Below, in pieces: positions 49,157 to 58,670 of a stretch of 64,000 bases of DNA. Made by a program: the position numbers and the translations under genes. The notes beneath the pieces were generated by a model that saw only the letters and a list, made by a program, of their open reading frames with translations, was not told the DNA's origin and did not search any database. The number at the start of each line of letters is the position of its first letter. The stretch's first letter is position 1. Source of the DNA: Anaerofustis stercorihominis (GTDB lineage Bacteria; Bacillota; Clostridia; Eubacteriales; Anaerofustaceae); assembly GCF_024623185.1 (NCBI RefSeq), contig NZ_JANJZK010000003.1, forward strand, positions 1-64,000, in the 5' to 3' direction.

Positions 49157-50668
49157 TTATTTATTTAATACAGATTTATATATTTTAACTTTATTATCTT
49201 TTTTAAGTTCCGCTATAAGCATATTATAAGGCTCATCAATATCTTCCAGCTCAACTTTTCCGCTGTGTTTACTCTTAATATCTTCATCTAACTTATTTAC
49301 AGCTTCAAGTTTATTTTGACTGTCAAGTGTAGATAATATGGTGTCTTTACTGTCTTCAAATTTTGGTTGTACAGTATTTTTATCATAAACATATATTACA
49401 TGATAACCATATTCGGTTTTAACTGGACCAATAACGCTTCCTTTTTCTGCATCAAACGCCGCTTTTGAGAAATCCTCTACCATAGAAGAATAAGTAAATG
49501 CTCCCAAATCAGAAGCTTCCTGTACCGAAGAATTTTTTTGGTACTTACTCATTATCTGATCAAAGTCAGCACCTTTTTTAGTAGCTTGTTCGTAAATTTC
49601 TTTAGCTAAAGATTTATCTGATGTTAGTATATGTTTTGCACTGACCGTGGATTTATCATAAGTCTTTGTATTTTTATTAAATTCTTTTTCTGCATCTTTT
49701 TCTGTCGGTTTATCGTAAGTAACTTTTTCTTCCAAAGCTTCTTTGTATAAATCGGCTGTAGCAATCCATTTTCCCGCTTCGTCATATTGTTTTTTTGTGA
49801 TACCGTAAGCATTGTAAACAGAAGTTAATGTATCGCTTCCAAACATAGATGATAAAGATTCGTTTTCGGTCTTCTTAGAGCTGATTTTCTTAGTATCTAT
49901 TTTAGTTTTGGCTTCTTTTCCCGCAGCATAGAATGCAGCTTTTTCTTTTACCATAGCCACTGTAGATTCTTTTAATTCCTGCTGCTTTTGTTCATCGGTT
50001 TTTTGTTCCTCAGAGCTATCCGTTGAACCGCTGTATTGTTTTTGATATTCATTATATTCCTGTTCCATTGCCTTTTGGATATAGCAGTAATAATAAATAT
50101 AAGCAGGGACTTTTATATCGTCTACAGTCATATAATTAGCAGTGGCGTATTTACCGCCCTGAACTTTATTTCTAAACTTTTCCGCAAACCCGGAAGTGTA
50201 AGTTGAAAATTCTGCATATAGATTAACTGCATTTTCAAAGCTCTTTTCGTCTTTAAAACCATATTGTTTCAAAACACTCTTATACTTATCTCCCTTTAAA
50301 TAGGAGCTTGATTTAATAGATTTAAGAGTTTCTTTTGCAGCCTCTTTTATTTCTTTATCATTTTTTGTATACCCGTAGTCCTTCGCTGCTTTTTTAACGA
50401 GTTCGTATTCAACGAGATTATTTGCTACTTCTTCCTTCAAGCTTGAAACCGAAGAGTCTTCCATTGAAATTTCTGTACCTGAGTTAGCATAATAAGATAC
50501 AAGGGTAGAGCCTACAACAGCATCTAAATTCTTTTTGGGTATTTCGGTATCTCCCACTTTAGCGACAGCCTTATTAGCAAGCTTTTCTTCATTGACACTG
50601 CACCCGAATGCAGAGAATAGTAAAGAAATAACTATTGCAATCCCGATAATTTTTTTAATATTTTTCAT
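49157..50668 (-). CDS. prsA: PrsA-like foldase lipoprotein (peptidylprolyl isomerase, SurA/parvulin type)
   Basis: A 503-residue lipoprotein with lipobox SAFGC (near residue 23), so it is held on the outer face of the membrane, where it should help exported proteins to fold. The parvulin (PpiC) domain is at about residues 340-430, with VSAKHILTSDKSLA, SDLGAFTYSSMVEDFSKA and KTEYGYHVIYV. The N-terminal SurA-like helical part begins AVAKVGDTEIPKKNL. It is longer than most PrsA (about 290-340) owing to an enlarged helical region. Terminator follows; mfd is 63 bases upstream in the same direction. Confidence 0.88.
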   Translation of the reverse strand: MKNIKKIIGIAIVISLLFSAFGCSVNEEKLANKAVAKVGDTEIPKKNLDAVVGSTLVSYYANSGTEISMEDSSVSSLKEEVANNLVEYELVKKAAKDYGYTKNDKEIKEAAKETLKSIKSSSYLKGDKYKSVLKQYGFKDEKSFENAVNLYAEFSTYTSGFAEKFRNKVQGGKYATANYMTVDDIKVPAYIYYYCYIQKAMEQEYNEYQKQYSGSTDSSEEQKTDEQKQQELKESTVAMVKEKAAFYAAGKEAKTKIDTKKISSKKTENESLSSMFGSDTLTSVYNAYGITKKQYDEAGKWIATADLYKEALEEKVTYDKPTEKDAEKEFNKNTKTYDKSTVSAKHILTSDKSLAKEIYEQATKKGADFDQIMSKYQKNSSVQEASDLGAFTYSSMVEDFSKAAFDAEKGSVIGPVKTEYGYHVIYVYDKNTVQPKFEDSKDTILSTLDSQNKLEAVNKLDEDIKSKHSGKVELEDIDEPYNMLIAELKKDNKVKIYKSVLNK

Positions 50669-50731
50669 AAATAAGTCCTTTCTGTATCAACATAGTAATA
50701 AACTATCATAATGCTATAAATTATACACAAT

Positions 50732-53700
50732 TTAAGCTATATTATCAATTATTTTGTCTATAAGTTTCATAATATTCTGATGTACGTTTCTTGTCTTTTT
50801 ATATGGGAAACAAATCCTTATAAATTTACTGTTCTTAAGGAATTTACCTTTAAACATTTCATATAATTTATTTATTTCTTCCATATTTATTTCTTTTTCT
50901 TTGTCAAAATCAAAATATATTTCTCTGTTTTCTTCATTAACATTAATACTTAATATATCTTTTTTACTTGCTTTATTCCTAAGAAGAGATATATCCATCA
51001 AATTAAGTGTTTCTTTTCTTATATCTCCGTATATATCAATAAGATTTTCAACCATTTCATCTTTATCTGCTTCTGTTTCTATGCTGGCAATTTCTTTATA
51101 AGTAATTATCCTTTGTTTCTCATCTTCTATATATTTCTTATCTATATAAGCATTTACTTTAATATTGATAGTAGTTTCCACCGGTTCTTTTTGGGCTTCC
51201 CCTTTGCTTTCTTTAAGAGCTTCCTGAAGCATTTTTGTATAAAGCTCATACCCTACATTCGTAAAGTGTCCGCTTTGATTTGCACCGAGAAGATTTCCCG
51301 ATCCTCTTATTTGAAGGTCTCTTATAGCAATTTGAAATCCCGAACCGAATTTCGTAAATTCGTTTATTGCTTTAAGTCTTTTCATCGCGACTTCATTCAA
51401 TGCCTTATCTTTTTCATAAGTCACATAACAATAAGCATTTTTATTGCTTCTTCCTACTCTTCCTCTAAGTTGATACAGCTGTGAAAGACCTAGATTATTA
51501 CCCTCTTTTATTATCATAGTATTTGCATTTAAAATATTAAGTCCGTTTTCAACTATTGCGGTACAAACGAGGACATCGAATTCTTTATTCAGAAATCTGA
51601 ACATAGTCTTTTCAAGTTCCCTTTCCGGCATTTGACCGTTCGCAAATTCGACTTTTAATCCCGGTATCAATTTCCTTAATTTAAGGCATGTCTTTTCAGC
51701 ATTCTTCACGGAATTATAAACAAAAAATACTTGTCCGCCTCTGGATAACTCTCTGTTTATTGCGTCTTTTATGATGTAATCGTCATATTCTATAACATAC
51801 GTTTCTGTTTCTTCTCTTTCCTTAGGGGGCTTTTCTATCGTCGATAAATCCCTTATACCAATAAGTGACATATTAAGTGTCCTTGGTATCGGCGTTGCGG
51901 AAAGAGTAAGAGTATCTACATTTTCCTTTAATAGTTTAAGTTTATCCTTATGAGCTACTCCAAATCTTTGTTCTTCATCGACTACAAGTAACCCCAGATC
52001 CTTAAAATTCACATTATCTGAAAGGAGTTTATGTGTCCCGATCACTATATCCACTTTGCCTCTTTCAAGCTTATCTATTATTTTATTCTCTTCTTTCTTC
52101 GTTTTAAATCTTGAAAGCATTTCTATTTTGACAGGAAAATCTTTAAATCTCTCGACAAAAGTATTATAATGCTGCATTGCAAGGATAGTTGTAGGAACAA
52201 GGACTGCACATTGCTTACCGTCCATTACAGCTTTAAAAATAGCTCTTGCGGCAACTTCGGTTTTACCAAAGCCTACATCCCCGCAAATAAGTCTATCCAT
52301 AGGATATGGTTTTTCCATATCTTCTTTTACTTCTCTTACACATCTTTCCTGATCCTCCGTGAGTTCATAACCGAAGTTATCCTCGAATTCTTTTTGCCAC
52401 GTAGTGTCAGGTGAAAAGGAAAAACCTTTTATTTCTCTTCTCTTGGCATATAGTGTAATATACTCTTTTGCAAGTTCTTTAACCGCTTTTCTCGTTTTAT
52501 TCTTAGTATTTTCCCAAACCTGAGATCCCAGTTTATTAAGCTTTGGCGGTGCGTCAGATGAACCTATATATTTACTTACCAAGTTCATCTTATTTGCAAT
52601 CACGTATAATTTATCATTTCCGGCAAATTCAATTTCAAGGTAATCATTATAAAGACCTCCGGCTTCCATATTGACCATACCTAGGTATCTTCCTATACCG
52701 TAAGTTTCGTGAACTACATAATCACCCTTTGTTATTTCACTGAAAAAAGCTTTTTCTTTATTTTTATCTGACTTTACTCTTTTCTTTTTTGACTCTTTTT
52801 TAATCAAAACATCATTATATGAAAGTATAAATAATTTTTCACTTAAGATATTTATTCCACTTCTTATATTCGATTTTACAAGTGCAACATGTCCGTCTTT
52901 AACAGTGTGAATAAAATCTATTTTATAATTACTTAAAAATTCAGAAATGTTATTTTTTTCTTTTTCATTTTTATAAGTAATTATTATTTTATAATTTTCT
53001 TTTAAATAAGTAACTATATTATTAATCAAATAATTGATATTTTTTACATAATTAATATTATCACTTGATTTTACTTCAATGATATCTTTACAAAACAAAT
53101 TATTGGAAGCCATTGATAAATCAAAATAAATAAGAGAATCTAAATTTATAAATCTTTCTTCAGCTTCTGCAAATTTAAAGTGATTGTTTACTTGTATATC
53201 AAGTATCTTTCCGTGCTGTGATAAGTCTTTAAGCTCCTCTTTATTATCTTTAAAAAATCTGTTATAAGTCTTTTTTATTATACTGTAATCATCAAAAATA
53301 ATAAGAGGGTCTTTATATAAATCAATAAGAGACTTTGTATCAGGTGAAGCATAGAATATATATTTAGTGGTATCATTTGTATTATCCGCTATTTTTTCAT
53401 AAAGCTCTCTTAAGTTTTTGTCTGTTTCTTCATCTTCATTTTTTGTTATTAATTTTTCGAGCTTAGCTCTTACTTTTTTATTTAGTTTATTGATTTCATT
53501 ATACTCTAATAAGCTTGTCTTTGCGGGAACAAGGGTAAAACTATTTATCTTTTCTATACTCTTTCCCGTACTCTTATCAAATGTCCTTATAGAGTCGATC
53601 TCATCATCGAAAAATTCTATCCTAACGGGAACTTCGTCCCCCATAATAAATACGTCTACTATGCCGCCCTTTACGGAGTACGCCCCCTGACCGGTAACCT

Positions 53701-54184
53701 CATATTCTCTTGCGTATCCAAATTTATTTAAAATTTCAATAAATTCATCTATATCTAATATATCTTCCGTCTTTTTTGTTATTATACTTTCCTTACCCCA
53801 GAATAGCCCCTTTTCCAAAACAGCATTTATCGAAGTAACGATTATTTTTTTACTACCCATTACAGCATTTTTTATGACATTTACTCTTTTATTGGTAAGT
53901 TCCATAGAATGACTGTCGATAAATTCATGAGTTATGGGCTTTGAAGGGTAATATAAAATATCTTTTTCATCCAATATATCACTTAGGTTCAAATAAGCCT
54001 CTTTTGCAGATATATCATCCTTTAAAATATAAATGACAGGTCTTTTTTCTTTATATAATTCATGAACAGTGATCATGTCTTTTAAATTGGAACTCACGCC
54101 ATGAAGAAAAATACTTCCTTTCTTATCGGCAGTATAGTTGATTTTATTTATAAAAGATACGCTATTCAATAAACTCTCGGTCAT
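50732..54184 (-). CDS. mfd: Transcription-repair coupling factor Mfd
   Basis: Mfd releases RNA polymerase stalled at lesions and recruits UvrA. The 1150-residue protein has the UvrB-homology region at the N-terminus, the RNA polymerase-interacting domain (about 470-540, GDYVVHETYGIGRYLGM), and RecG-like helicase lobes with Walker A GDVGFGKTEVAARA, DEEQRFG, SATPIPRTL and QLRGRVGRSNKNAY. The C-terminal TRCF domain follows. The protein starts at ATG 54184 and is complete. A possible -10 is at 54214-54219, and fbp diverges on the other strand. Confidence 0.97.
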   Translation of the reverse strand: MTESLLNSVSFINKINYTADKKGSIFLHGVSSNLKDMITVHELYKEKRPVIYILKDDISAKEAYLNLSDILDEKDILYYPSKPITHEFIDSHSMELTNKRVNVIKNAVMGSKKIIVTSINAVLEKGLFWGKESIITKKTEDILDIDEFIEILNKFGYAREYEVTGQGAYSVKGGIVDVFIMGDEVPVRIEFFDDEIDSIRTFDKSTGKSIEKINSFTLVPAKTSLLEYNEINKLNKKVRAKLEKLITKNEDEETDKNLRELYEKIADNTNDTTKYIFYASPDTKSLIDLYKDPLIIFDDYSIIKKTYNRFFKDNKEELKDLSQHGKILDIQVNNHFKFAEAEERFINLDSLIYFDLSMASNNLFCKDIIEVKSSDNINYVKNINYLINNIVTYLKENYKIIITYKNEKEKNNISEFLSNYKIDFIHTVKDGHVALVKSNIRSGINILSEKLFILSYNDVLIKKESKKKRVKSDKNKEKAFFSEITKGDYVVHETYGIGRYLGMVNMEAGGLYNDYLEIEFAGNDKLYVIANKMNLVSKYIGSSDAPPKLNKLGSQVWENTKNKTRKAVKELAKEYITLYAKRREIKGFSFSPDTTWQKEFEDNFGYELTEDQERCVREVKEDMEKPYPMDRLICGDVGFGKTEVAARAIFKAVMDGKQCAVLVPTTILAMQHYNTFVERFKDFPVKIEMLSRFKTKKEENKIIDKLERGKVDIVIGTHKLLSDNVNFKDLGLLVVDEEQRFGVAHKDKLKLLKENVDTLTLSATPIPRTLNMSLIGIRDLSTIEKPPKEREETETYVIEYDDYIIKDAINRELSRGGQVFFVYNSVKNAEKTCLKLRKLIPGLKVEFANGQMPERELEKTMFRFLNKEFDVLVCTAIVENGLNILNANTMIIKEGNNLGLSQLYQLRGRVGRSNKNAYCYVTYEKDKALNEVAMKRLKAINEFTKFGSGFQIAIRDLQIRGSGNLLGANQSGHFTNVGYELYTKMLQEALKESKGEAQKEPVETTINIKVNAYIDKKYIEDEKQRIITYKEIASIETEADKDEMVENLIDIYGDIRKETLNLMDISLLRNKASKKDILSINVNEENREIYFDFDKEKEINMEEINKLYEMFKGKFLKNSKFIRICFPYKKTRNVHQNIMKLIDKIIDNIA

Positions 54185-54213
54185 TTATAATCCCCTTTTC
54201 AGTATATCGTTTT

Positions 54214-54219
54214 ATTATA
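54214..54219 (-). promoter_or_regulatory. Putative -10 box for mfd
   Basis: TATAAT on the minus strand lies 29 bases before the mfd ATG. The -35 position (TTTATA, 17 bases upstream) is poor. The 260-base gap also contains the fbp promoter region, for which I see AT-rich DNA and one further TATAAT on the plus strand near 54252, but no reliable -35. Confidence 0.4.
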
Positions 54220-54444
54220 TCACATTTTAAATCATATAAAGATTTTTATGATATAATAGCAAGTATAATTAAAGTATTATAAATACTCAGCTAAAAGATT
54301 TTACTCTAAATTAAATAAATATTCAAACATAAACTCGTATTTTTAATTATAAATTAATCTTTTTTTCACTAAATTAGATTATTATAGATAAATATAAGAT
54401 TTAATATACATATTTAGAGTATATAAAATAAGGATGGTAAAAAT

Positions 54445-56409
54445 ATGAGAAATTTTAGCACAAAGGAGATTTATGACAATAAAGACTATCTGACTTTATT
54501 TTCAAAGCAGTATACAAATGTTTGCGAAACAAGAGCCAGAATAATTGAGCTTAAAGCAAATTTAAACCTTCCCAAAGGTACCGAACATTTTATAACCGAT
54601 ATACACGGAGAAAATGAAGCTTTTGAACACGTACTTAGAAACTGCTCGGGAAGCATAAGAAGAAAAGTCACCGAAACTATAGGAGATAAAGTAAATGAGG
54701 AAGAACTTAATACAATAATCACCCTCATATACTATCCTGTAAAAAAACTAAAACTCCTTGCAAGCGAAGACAAATTAAATAAAGAATGGTACAAGGATAC
54801 ACTAAAATATCTGATTGAAATACTCGCAAATGTATCAAGCAAGTCTACAAGAGAACAAGTCAGAAGAAATATAGATAAAAATTATGTAAACATAATAGAA
54901 GAATTATTATTCAAAAATGATAAAGACGAAAAAAGAGCATTATATTTTGAAAATATATTTGATACTATAATCGATACCAATGCAAGCGAGGATTTCATCG
55001 TTAAAATATGCCGCTCCATAAGGACGCTAAATCTGGATCATCTTCATATCATAGGCGATATCTATGACAGAGGAAGAGGCGCACATAAAGCAATGGATAT
55101 AATATCAAATCATCATAGTGTCGATATACAGTGGGGAAACCACGATATTGTGTGGATGGGAGCAAACTATGGTAATGAAGCATGCATAGCAAACGTAATA
55201 AGGATATGTCTCAGATACGGAAATATAGAAACACTTAGGGACGGATACGGGATTGGTATACTTCCCCTCTCCTTATTCGCTTCAACAACATATAAAAATT
55301 CAACCAAAGAAGATTTAAAAGAATTCTTCCCAAGACTAAGTGATGAAGATCCGGATATCGATGAAGCATTGATGGCTAAAATGCATAAAGCAATAACGGT
55401 CATCCAGTTCAAACTGGAAACACAAATCATAAAGAGACATCCGGAGTACTTAATGGATAACAGGGATATGCTGTCTAAATGCAACTTCGATAAAGGGACG
55501 ATAGTTATAGATGATATAGAATATGAACTAAATACTAAAGATTTTCCGACCATTGATAAAGAAGATGTAAGTAAACTTACGGAAGAAGAACAAAAGATAA
55601 TAGAGACTTTAAAACATAGCTTTATATCCAGTGAAAAACTAAGTGAACATATAGATACACTACTGACAAAGGGAAGTATGTATCTAACTTACAATAAAAA
55701 TTTATTATTCCATGGATGTATACCTCTAAATGAAGACGGAAGCTTTAAAGAAGTGAGGGTCGGAGAAGAGTATTATAAAGGCAAAGAACTTATGGATAAA
55801 ATGGAATATCATTTAAGAAATGCCATTACCGGTGATAAAAAAGATACTTCATATTTCTGGTATTTATGGTGTTCTCCCAACTCTCCTTTATTTGGAAAAA
55901 GTAAAATGGCGACTTTTGAAAGATATTTCATTGACGATAAAGAAACACATAAAGAAACATATTTATCATACTTTACAAAATCAGCAGAAGAAGAAGTTGC
56001 CGTAGAAATACTCGGAGAATTCGGACTTCACGACAGCTATTCGAGGATAATAAACGGTCATGTACCTATTAAACTAAAAGCGGGACAAAGCCCTATAAAA
56101 GCTAACGGAAGGTTATTATTGATAGACGGAGGATATTCAAAAGCCTACAGAGATGTTACGGGAATTGCGGGATTTACGCTTACTTATAACTCTTATGGGA
56201 TGAACCTTATAACTCATCATCCTTTCAACAATGTCGAATATGCAATCAAGCACGAAATAGATATCAGAAGCGAACATAGATTTTTATATGATAATGACAA
56301 AAGAATTCTCGTAAAAGATACGGATAAGGCAAAAGATATAAACAAAGAAATATATTATCTTGAAATGCTTCTTACCGCTTATCAAAAGGGTATCATAAAG
56401 AGGACTTAA
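54445..56409 (+). CDS. fbp: Fructose-1,6-bisphosphatase class III
   Basis: Hydrolyses fructose 1,6-bisphosphate in gluconeogenesis. The 654-residue length is that of the Firmicutes class III enzyme (YydE/Fbp family), unrelated to class I and II. Metal-binding motifs of the metallophosphoesterase fold are IIGDIYDRGRGAHKA and WGNHDIVWMGANYG, with a C-terminal INGHVPIKLKAGQSPIKANG. AAGGATGG precedes the ATG. It is a single-gene unit with its own terminator, divergent from mfd. PfkA and Fbp in the same window would form an opposed pair of reactions. Confidence 0.97.
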   Translation: MRNFSTKEIYDNKDYLTLFSKQYTNVCETRARIIELKANLNLPKGTEHFITDIHGENEAFEHVLRNCSGSIRRKVTETIGDKVNEEELNTIITLIYYPVKKLKLLASEDKLNKEWYKDTLKYLIEILANVSSKSTREQVRRNIDKNYVNIIEELLFKNDKDEKRALYFENIFDTIIDTNASEDFIVKICRSIRTLNLDHLHIIGDIYDRGRGAHKAMDIISNHHSVDIQWGNHDIVWMGANYGNEACIANVIRICLRYGNIETLRDGYGIGILPLSLFASTTYKNSTKEDLKEFFPRLSDEDPDIDEALMAKMHKAITVIQFKLETQIIKRHPEYLMDNRDMLSKCNFDKGTIVIDDIEYELNTKDFPTIDKEDVSKLTEEEQKIIETLKHSFISSEKLSEHIDTLLTKGSMYLTYNKNLLFHGCIPLNEDGSFKEVRVGEEYYKGKELMDKMEYHLRNAITGDKKDTSYFWYLWCSPNSPLFGKSKMATFERYFIDDKETHKETYLSYFTKSAEEEVAVEILGEFGLHDSYSRIINGHVPIKLKAGQSPIKANGRLLLIDGGYSKAYRDVTGIAGFTLTYNSYGMNLITHHPFNNVEYAIKHEIDIRSEHRFLYDNDKRILVKDTDKAKDINKEIYYLEMLLTAYQKGIIKRT

Positions 56410-56433
56410 AAAAGACCCATATGGGTCTTTTTT
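56408..56433. terminator. Bidirectional terminator between fbp and the CoA-transferase gene
   Basis: A perfect 26-base palindrome, AAAAAAGACCCAT (56408-56420) and ATGGGTCTTTTTT (56421-56433), begins at the fbp stop codon. U tails form on both sides, so it can also end the convergent CoA-transferase transcript. Confidence 0.87.
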
Positions 56434-56445
56434 ATTTTTAAACTA

Positions 56446-57672
56446 TCAAAACACTCCCTCTTTATTCATCTCTTCAAATTCTTCATTTGAATACCCCATG
56501 GAAGTTATTATCTCTTTTGTATGATGACCGAGCGGATATCCTGATATATCATATTTAGCGGGACACTTAGAAAGCTTGATTGGATTTCCCATTTGTTTTA
56601 TATTGATGTCTTCATTCTGAGAACTCTTTACTTCTACGACCATTTCTCTTTCCTTTACATGTTCATCTTCAAAAGCTTCTTTTAATGATAAGACAGGTTC
56701 GACACAAACGTCCTTTTCACTAAATATATCCATCCACTCATCTCTGGTTTTACTCTTAATGATATTTTTTATATCTTCTTTGACGTTATCTATATCTTCA
56801 GGAAATACCGAACCTTCGATATATTCTTCTCTATCAATAAGTATACAAAACTCCCTCCAAAACTGAGGTTCCAAACACCCTACACTGAGATATTCGCCGT
56901 CTTTTGTTTCATAAAAATCATAGATACATCCGCCGTTAAGCCTTTGTTTTTCCCTCTTAGGTTCTTCTCCCGAAACTAAGAAACCTGCACCGTCCATTGC
57001 ATTAAAAGGTATCAACCCATCGTACATGGAAATATCTATATACTGCCCTTCTCCTGTCATATTCCTGTAATTTACAGCCGCCAATATACCCACCACTGAA
57101 TTCATTGACCCTGCACAAACATCGGCAATCTGCATATTTGTAAGAACAGGTCCGATATTTTCCTTACCCGCATGCGCCATATTTCCGCTTCTTGCAAGGT
57201 AATTTATATCATGCCCCGCATTTTGGCTTAAAGGTCCCGTCTGCCCATATCCAGTCAGGGAACAATATATAAGTTTAGGATTTATTTTCTTAAGTTCTTC
57301 ATACCCAAGCCCGAGTTTATCCATGACTCCGGGACGGAACTGTTCTAGAATGATATCATATTCCATTATAAGTTCTTTTACGATTTCAATGGCTTTAGGA
57401 TTTTTTAAATTAAAAAATAAATTCTTTTTATTCCTGCCGAGCCAAGCTTGATTAGCGGATAGATTAGTATCGTCTACGAACGGAGGATAATCCGCAACGA
57501 TATCGGGTCTTACAGAAGAACTGATTTTTATTACTTTAGCCCCCATATCGGCAAGGAGCAAAGAAGCATAAGGCCCGGGAAGAAGAGTCGAAAAATCGAG
57601 TATTTTTAAATTACCTAATGCTCCGTTCATTCTTACTTTTTTATTATTAGGTTCATTATTTTCTTTTATCAT
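56446..57672 (-). CDS. CaiB/BaiF family (class III) CoA-transferase
   Basis: A 408-residue cytoplasmic enzyme of the family that transfers CoA between carboxylic acids via a mixed anhydride on an Asp. The N-terminal core has LKILDFSTLLPGPYASLLLADMGAKVIKI, cited here as residues 22-50, and the catalytic Asp lies in MQIADVCAGSMNSVVG. The substrate is not evident: relatives act on formyl, carnitine, bile-acid, mesaconyl and 2-methylacyl CoA esters. No acyl-CoA pathway gene is adjacent, so no inference on pathway. The ATG follows GGAGG. The N-terminal ten residues are family-extra. Confidence 0.9.
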   Translation of the reverse strand: MIKENNEPNNKKVRMNGALGNLKILDFSTLLPGPYASLLLADMGAKVIKISSSVRPDIVADYPPFVDDTNLSANQAWLGRNKKNLFFNLKNPKAIEIVKELIMEYDIILEQFRPGVMDKLGLGYEELKKINPKLIYCSLTGYGQTGPLSQNAGHDINYLARSGNMAHAGKENIGPVLTNMQIADVCAGSMNSVVGILAAVNYRNMTGEGQYIDISMYDGLIPFNAMDGAGFLVSGEEPKREKQRLNGGCIYDFYETKDGEYLSVGCLEPQFWREFCILIDREEYIEGSVFPEDIDNVKEDIKNIIKSKTRDEWMDIFSEKDVCVEPVLSLKEAFEDEHVKEREMVVEVKSSQNEDINIKQMGNPIKLSKCPAKYDISGYPLGHHTKEIITSMGYSNEEFEEMNKEGVF

Positions 57673-57788
57673 ATTTATAACCTCCGATTATTATTTAAAA
57701 GTATATCATTTTTATAATTAAAGGAAAAGTTTAAAAATTTGTACTTTAATATTTAACTATTAAAAAAATCAAATATATTTATTATATT

Positions 57789-58133
57789 TTATAATTTATT
57801 TTCTAAATCATAATCTTTTAATATATTTATATTTTTAATCAATAAATGCTTTTTCTCTTCCGTACAATCTTTAAAAAGTTGATCTATTTCTCTTATTGTC
57901 AAATAAATTGCTCTCTTACCTAATTCCAAATTTAGCAGCTCATCAAGACCAATATCAAGTACTTTTGCTATCCTTACTAAAGTTTGAAGTGATACTTTAG
58001 TTGTTCCATTTTCAATATGACTTAAATGACTAACTGAAATATCCGCATATTCCGATAACCTCTCCTGAGTAATACCTTGAGTTCTCCTTGCATCGCCTAT
58101 TTTAACACCTAACTTCATATAATCTATTTTCAT
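57789..58133 (-). CDS. XRE-family transcriptional regulator
   Basis: A 114-residue protein with an N-terminal helix-turn-helix at about residues 9-65 (GITQERLSEYADISVSHLSHIENG), and a helical C-terminal half of unknown function. The start is the ATG at 58133; TTG at 58145 is possible but weaker, and neither has a strong ribosome site. It is between the CoA-transferase gene and the thioesterase terminator, 116 bases upstream of the CoA-transferase start, and could control that gene, which is only an inference. Confidence 0.85.
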   Translation of the reverse strand: MKIDYMKLGVKIGDARRTQGITQERLSEYADISVSHLSHIENGTTKVSLQTLVRIAKVLDIGLDELLNLELGKRAIYLTIREIDQLFKDCTEEKKHLLIKNINILKDYDLENKL

Positions 58134-58233
58134 TATACACACCAATTTTTTTAAATTATTTTTATAAATTTATTATTACATAAAATAAAAAATTATCTTG
58201 AAAAATACAACATATGATGTATAAACTTTTTTA

Positions 58234-58264
58234 TAAAAAAAGAGCAGTAACATAACCGCTCTTT
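58234..58264 (-). terminator. Terminator of the tilS-hpt-ftsH-thioesterase operon
   Basis: On the minus strand AAAGAGCGGT pairs with ACTGCTCTTT over ten positions (one G-T) around a six-base loop, then continues into a T tract to 58234. It lies just after the thioesterase stop codon. Confidence 0.85.
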
Positions 58265-58271
58265 CAAATAT

Positions 58272-58670
58272 TTATTTATTCTTTTTAGCTTCCGCTTTCG
58301 CTTCGAATTTTGCCTGATCGATTATAAACCTTTCGTGAGTTCCTTCTCCGACTTTTTCCTTTTCGTCATAAACATCGACTTTAAATAAAAGTCTTCTTCT
58401 GTCTACTTCGATAAGTTCACATTCACATCTGACTTTCATCCCGAGAGGAGTCGCCGCCAAATGTTTGAAGCTTGCCGCCGTTCCCACGGTAGATTCGCCT
58501 TCGTCCAAGTATTCTTCGGCTAATTTAAAACAAGTTCCTTCCATCAATAAAAGCATATCCGGAGTGGAAAATACTTCCGCGGCACCGCTGCCTTTACTTG
58601 AAGCAAGATGTTTTTCTTCAACTACCAATTCTCTTTCATTCTTAAGTCCAACTGTCAATTTACTGTTCAT
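58272..58670 (-). CDS. FlK-like thioesterase
   Basis: A 132-residue hot-dog-fold protein of the group around fluoroacetyl-CoA thioesterase FlK. It has [14 protein letters not shown], with the acidic residue, and [17 protein letters not shown], with the His, as in FlK. The substrate is unknown and unlikely to be fluoroacetyl-CoA. I start at the ATG at 58670 (MNSKLTVGL), 11 bases inside the ftsH end, with AAGGAAG as ribosome site. A longer frame from 58742 is a basic leader in the ftsH overlap and has no support. Confidence 0.88.
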   Translation of the reverse strand: MNSKLTVGLKNERELVVEEKHLASSKGSGAAEVFSTPDMLLLMEGTCFKLAEEYLDEGESTVGTAASFKHLAATPLGMKVRCECELIEVDRRRLLFKVDVYDEKEKVGEGTHERFIIDQAKFEAKAEAKKNK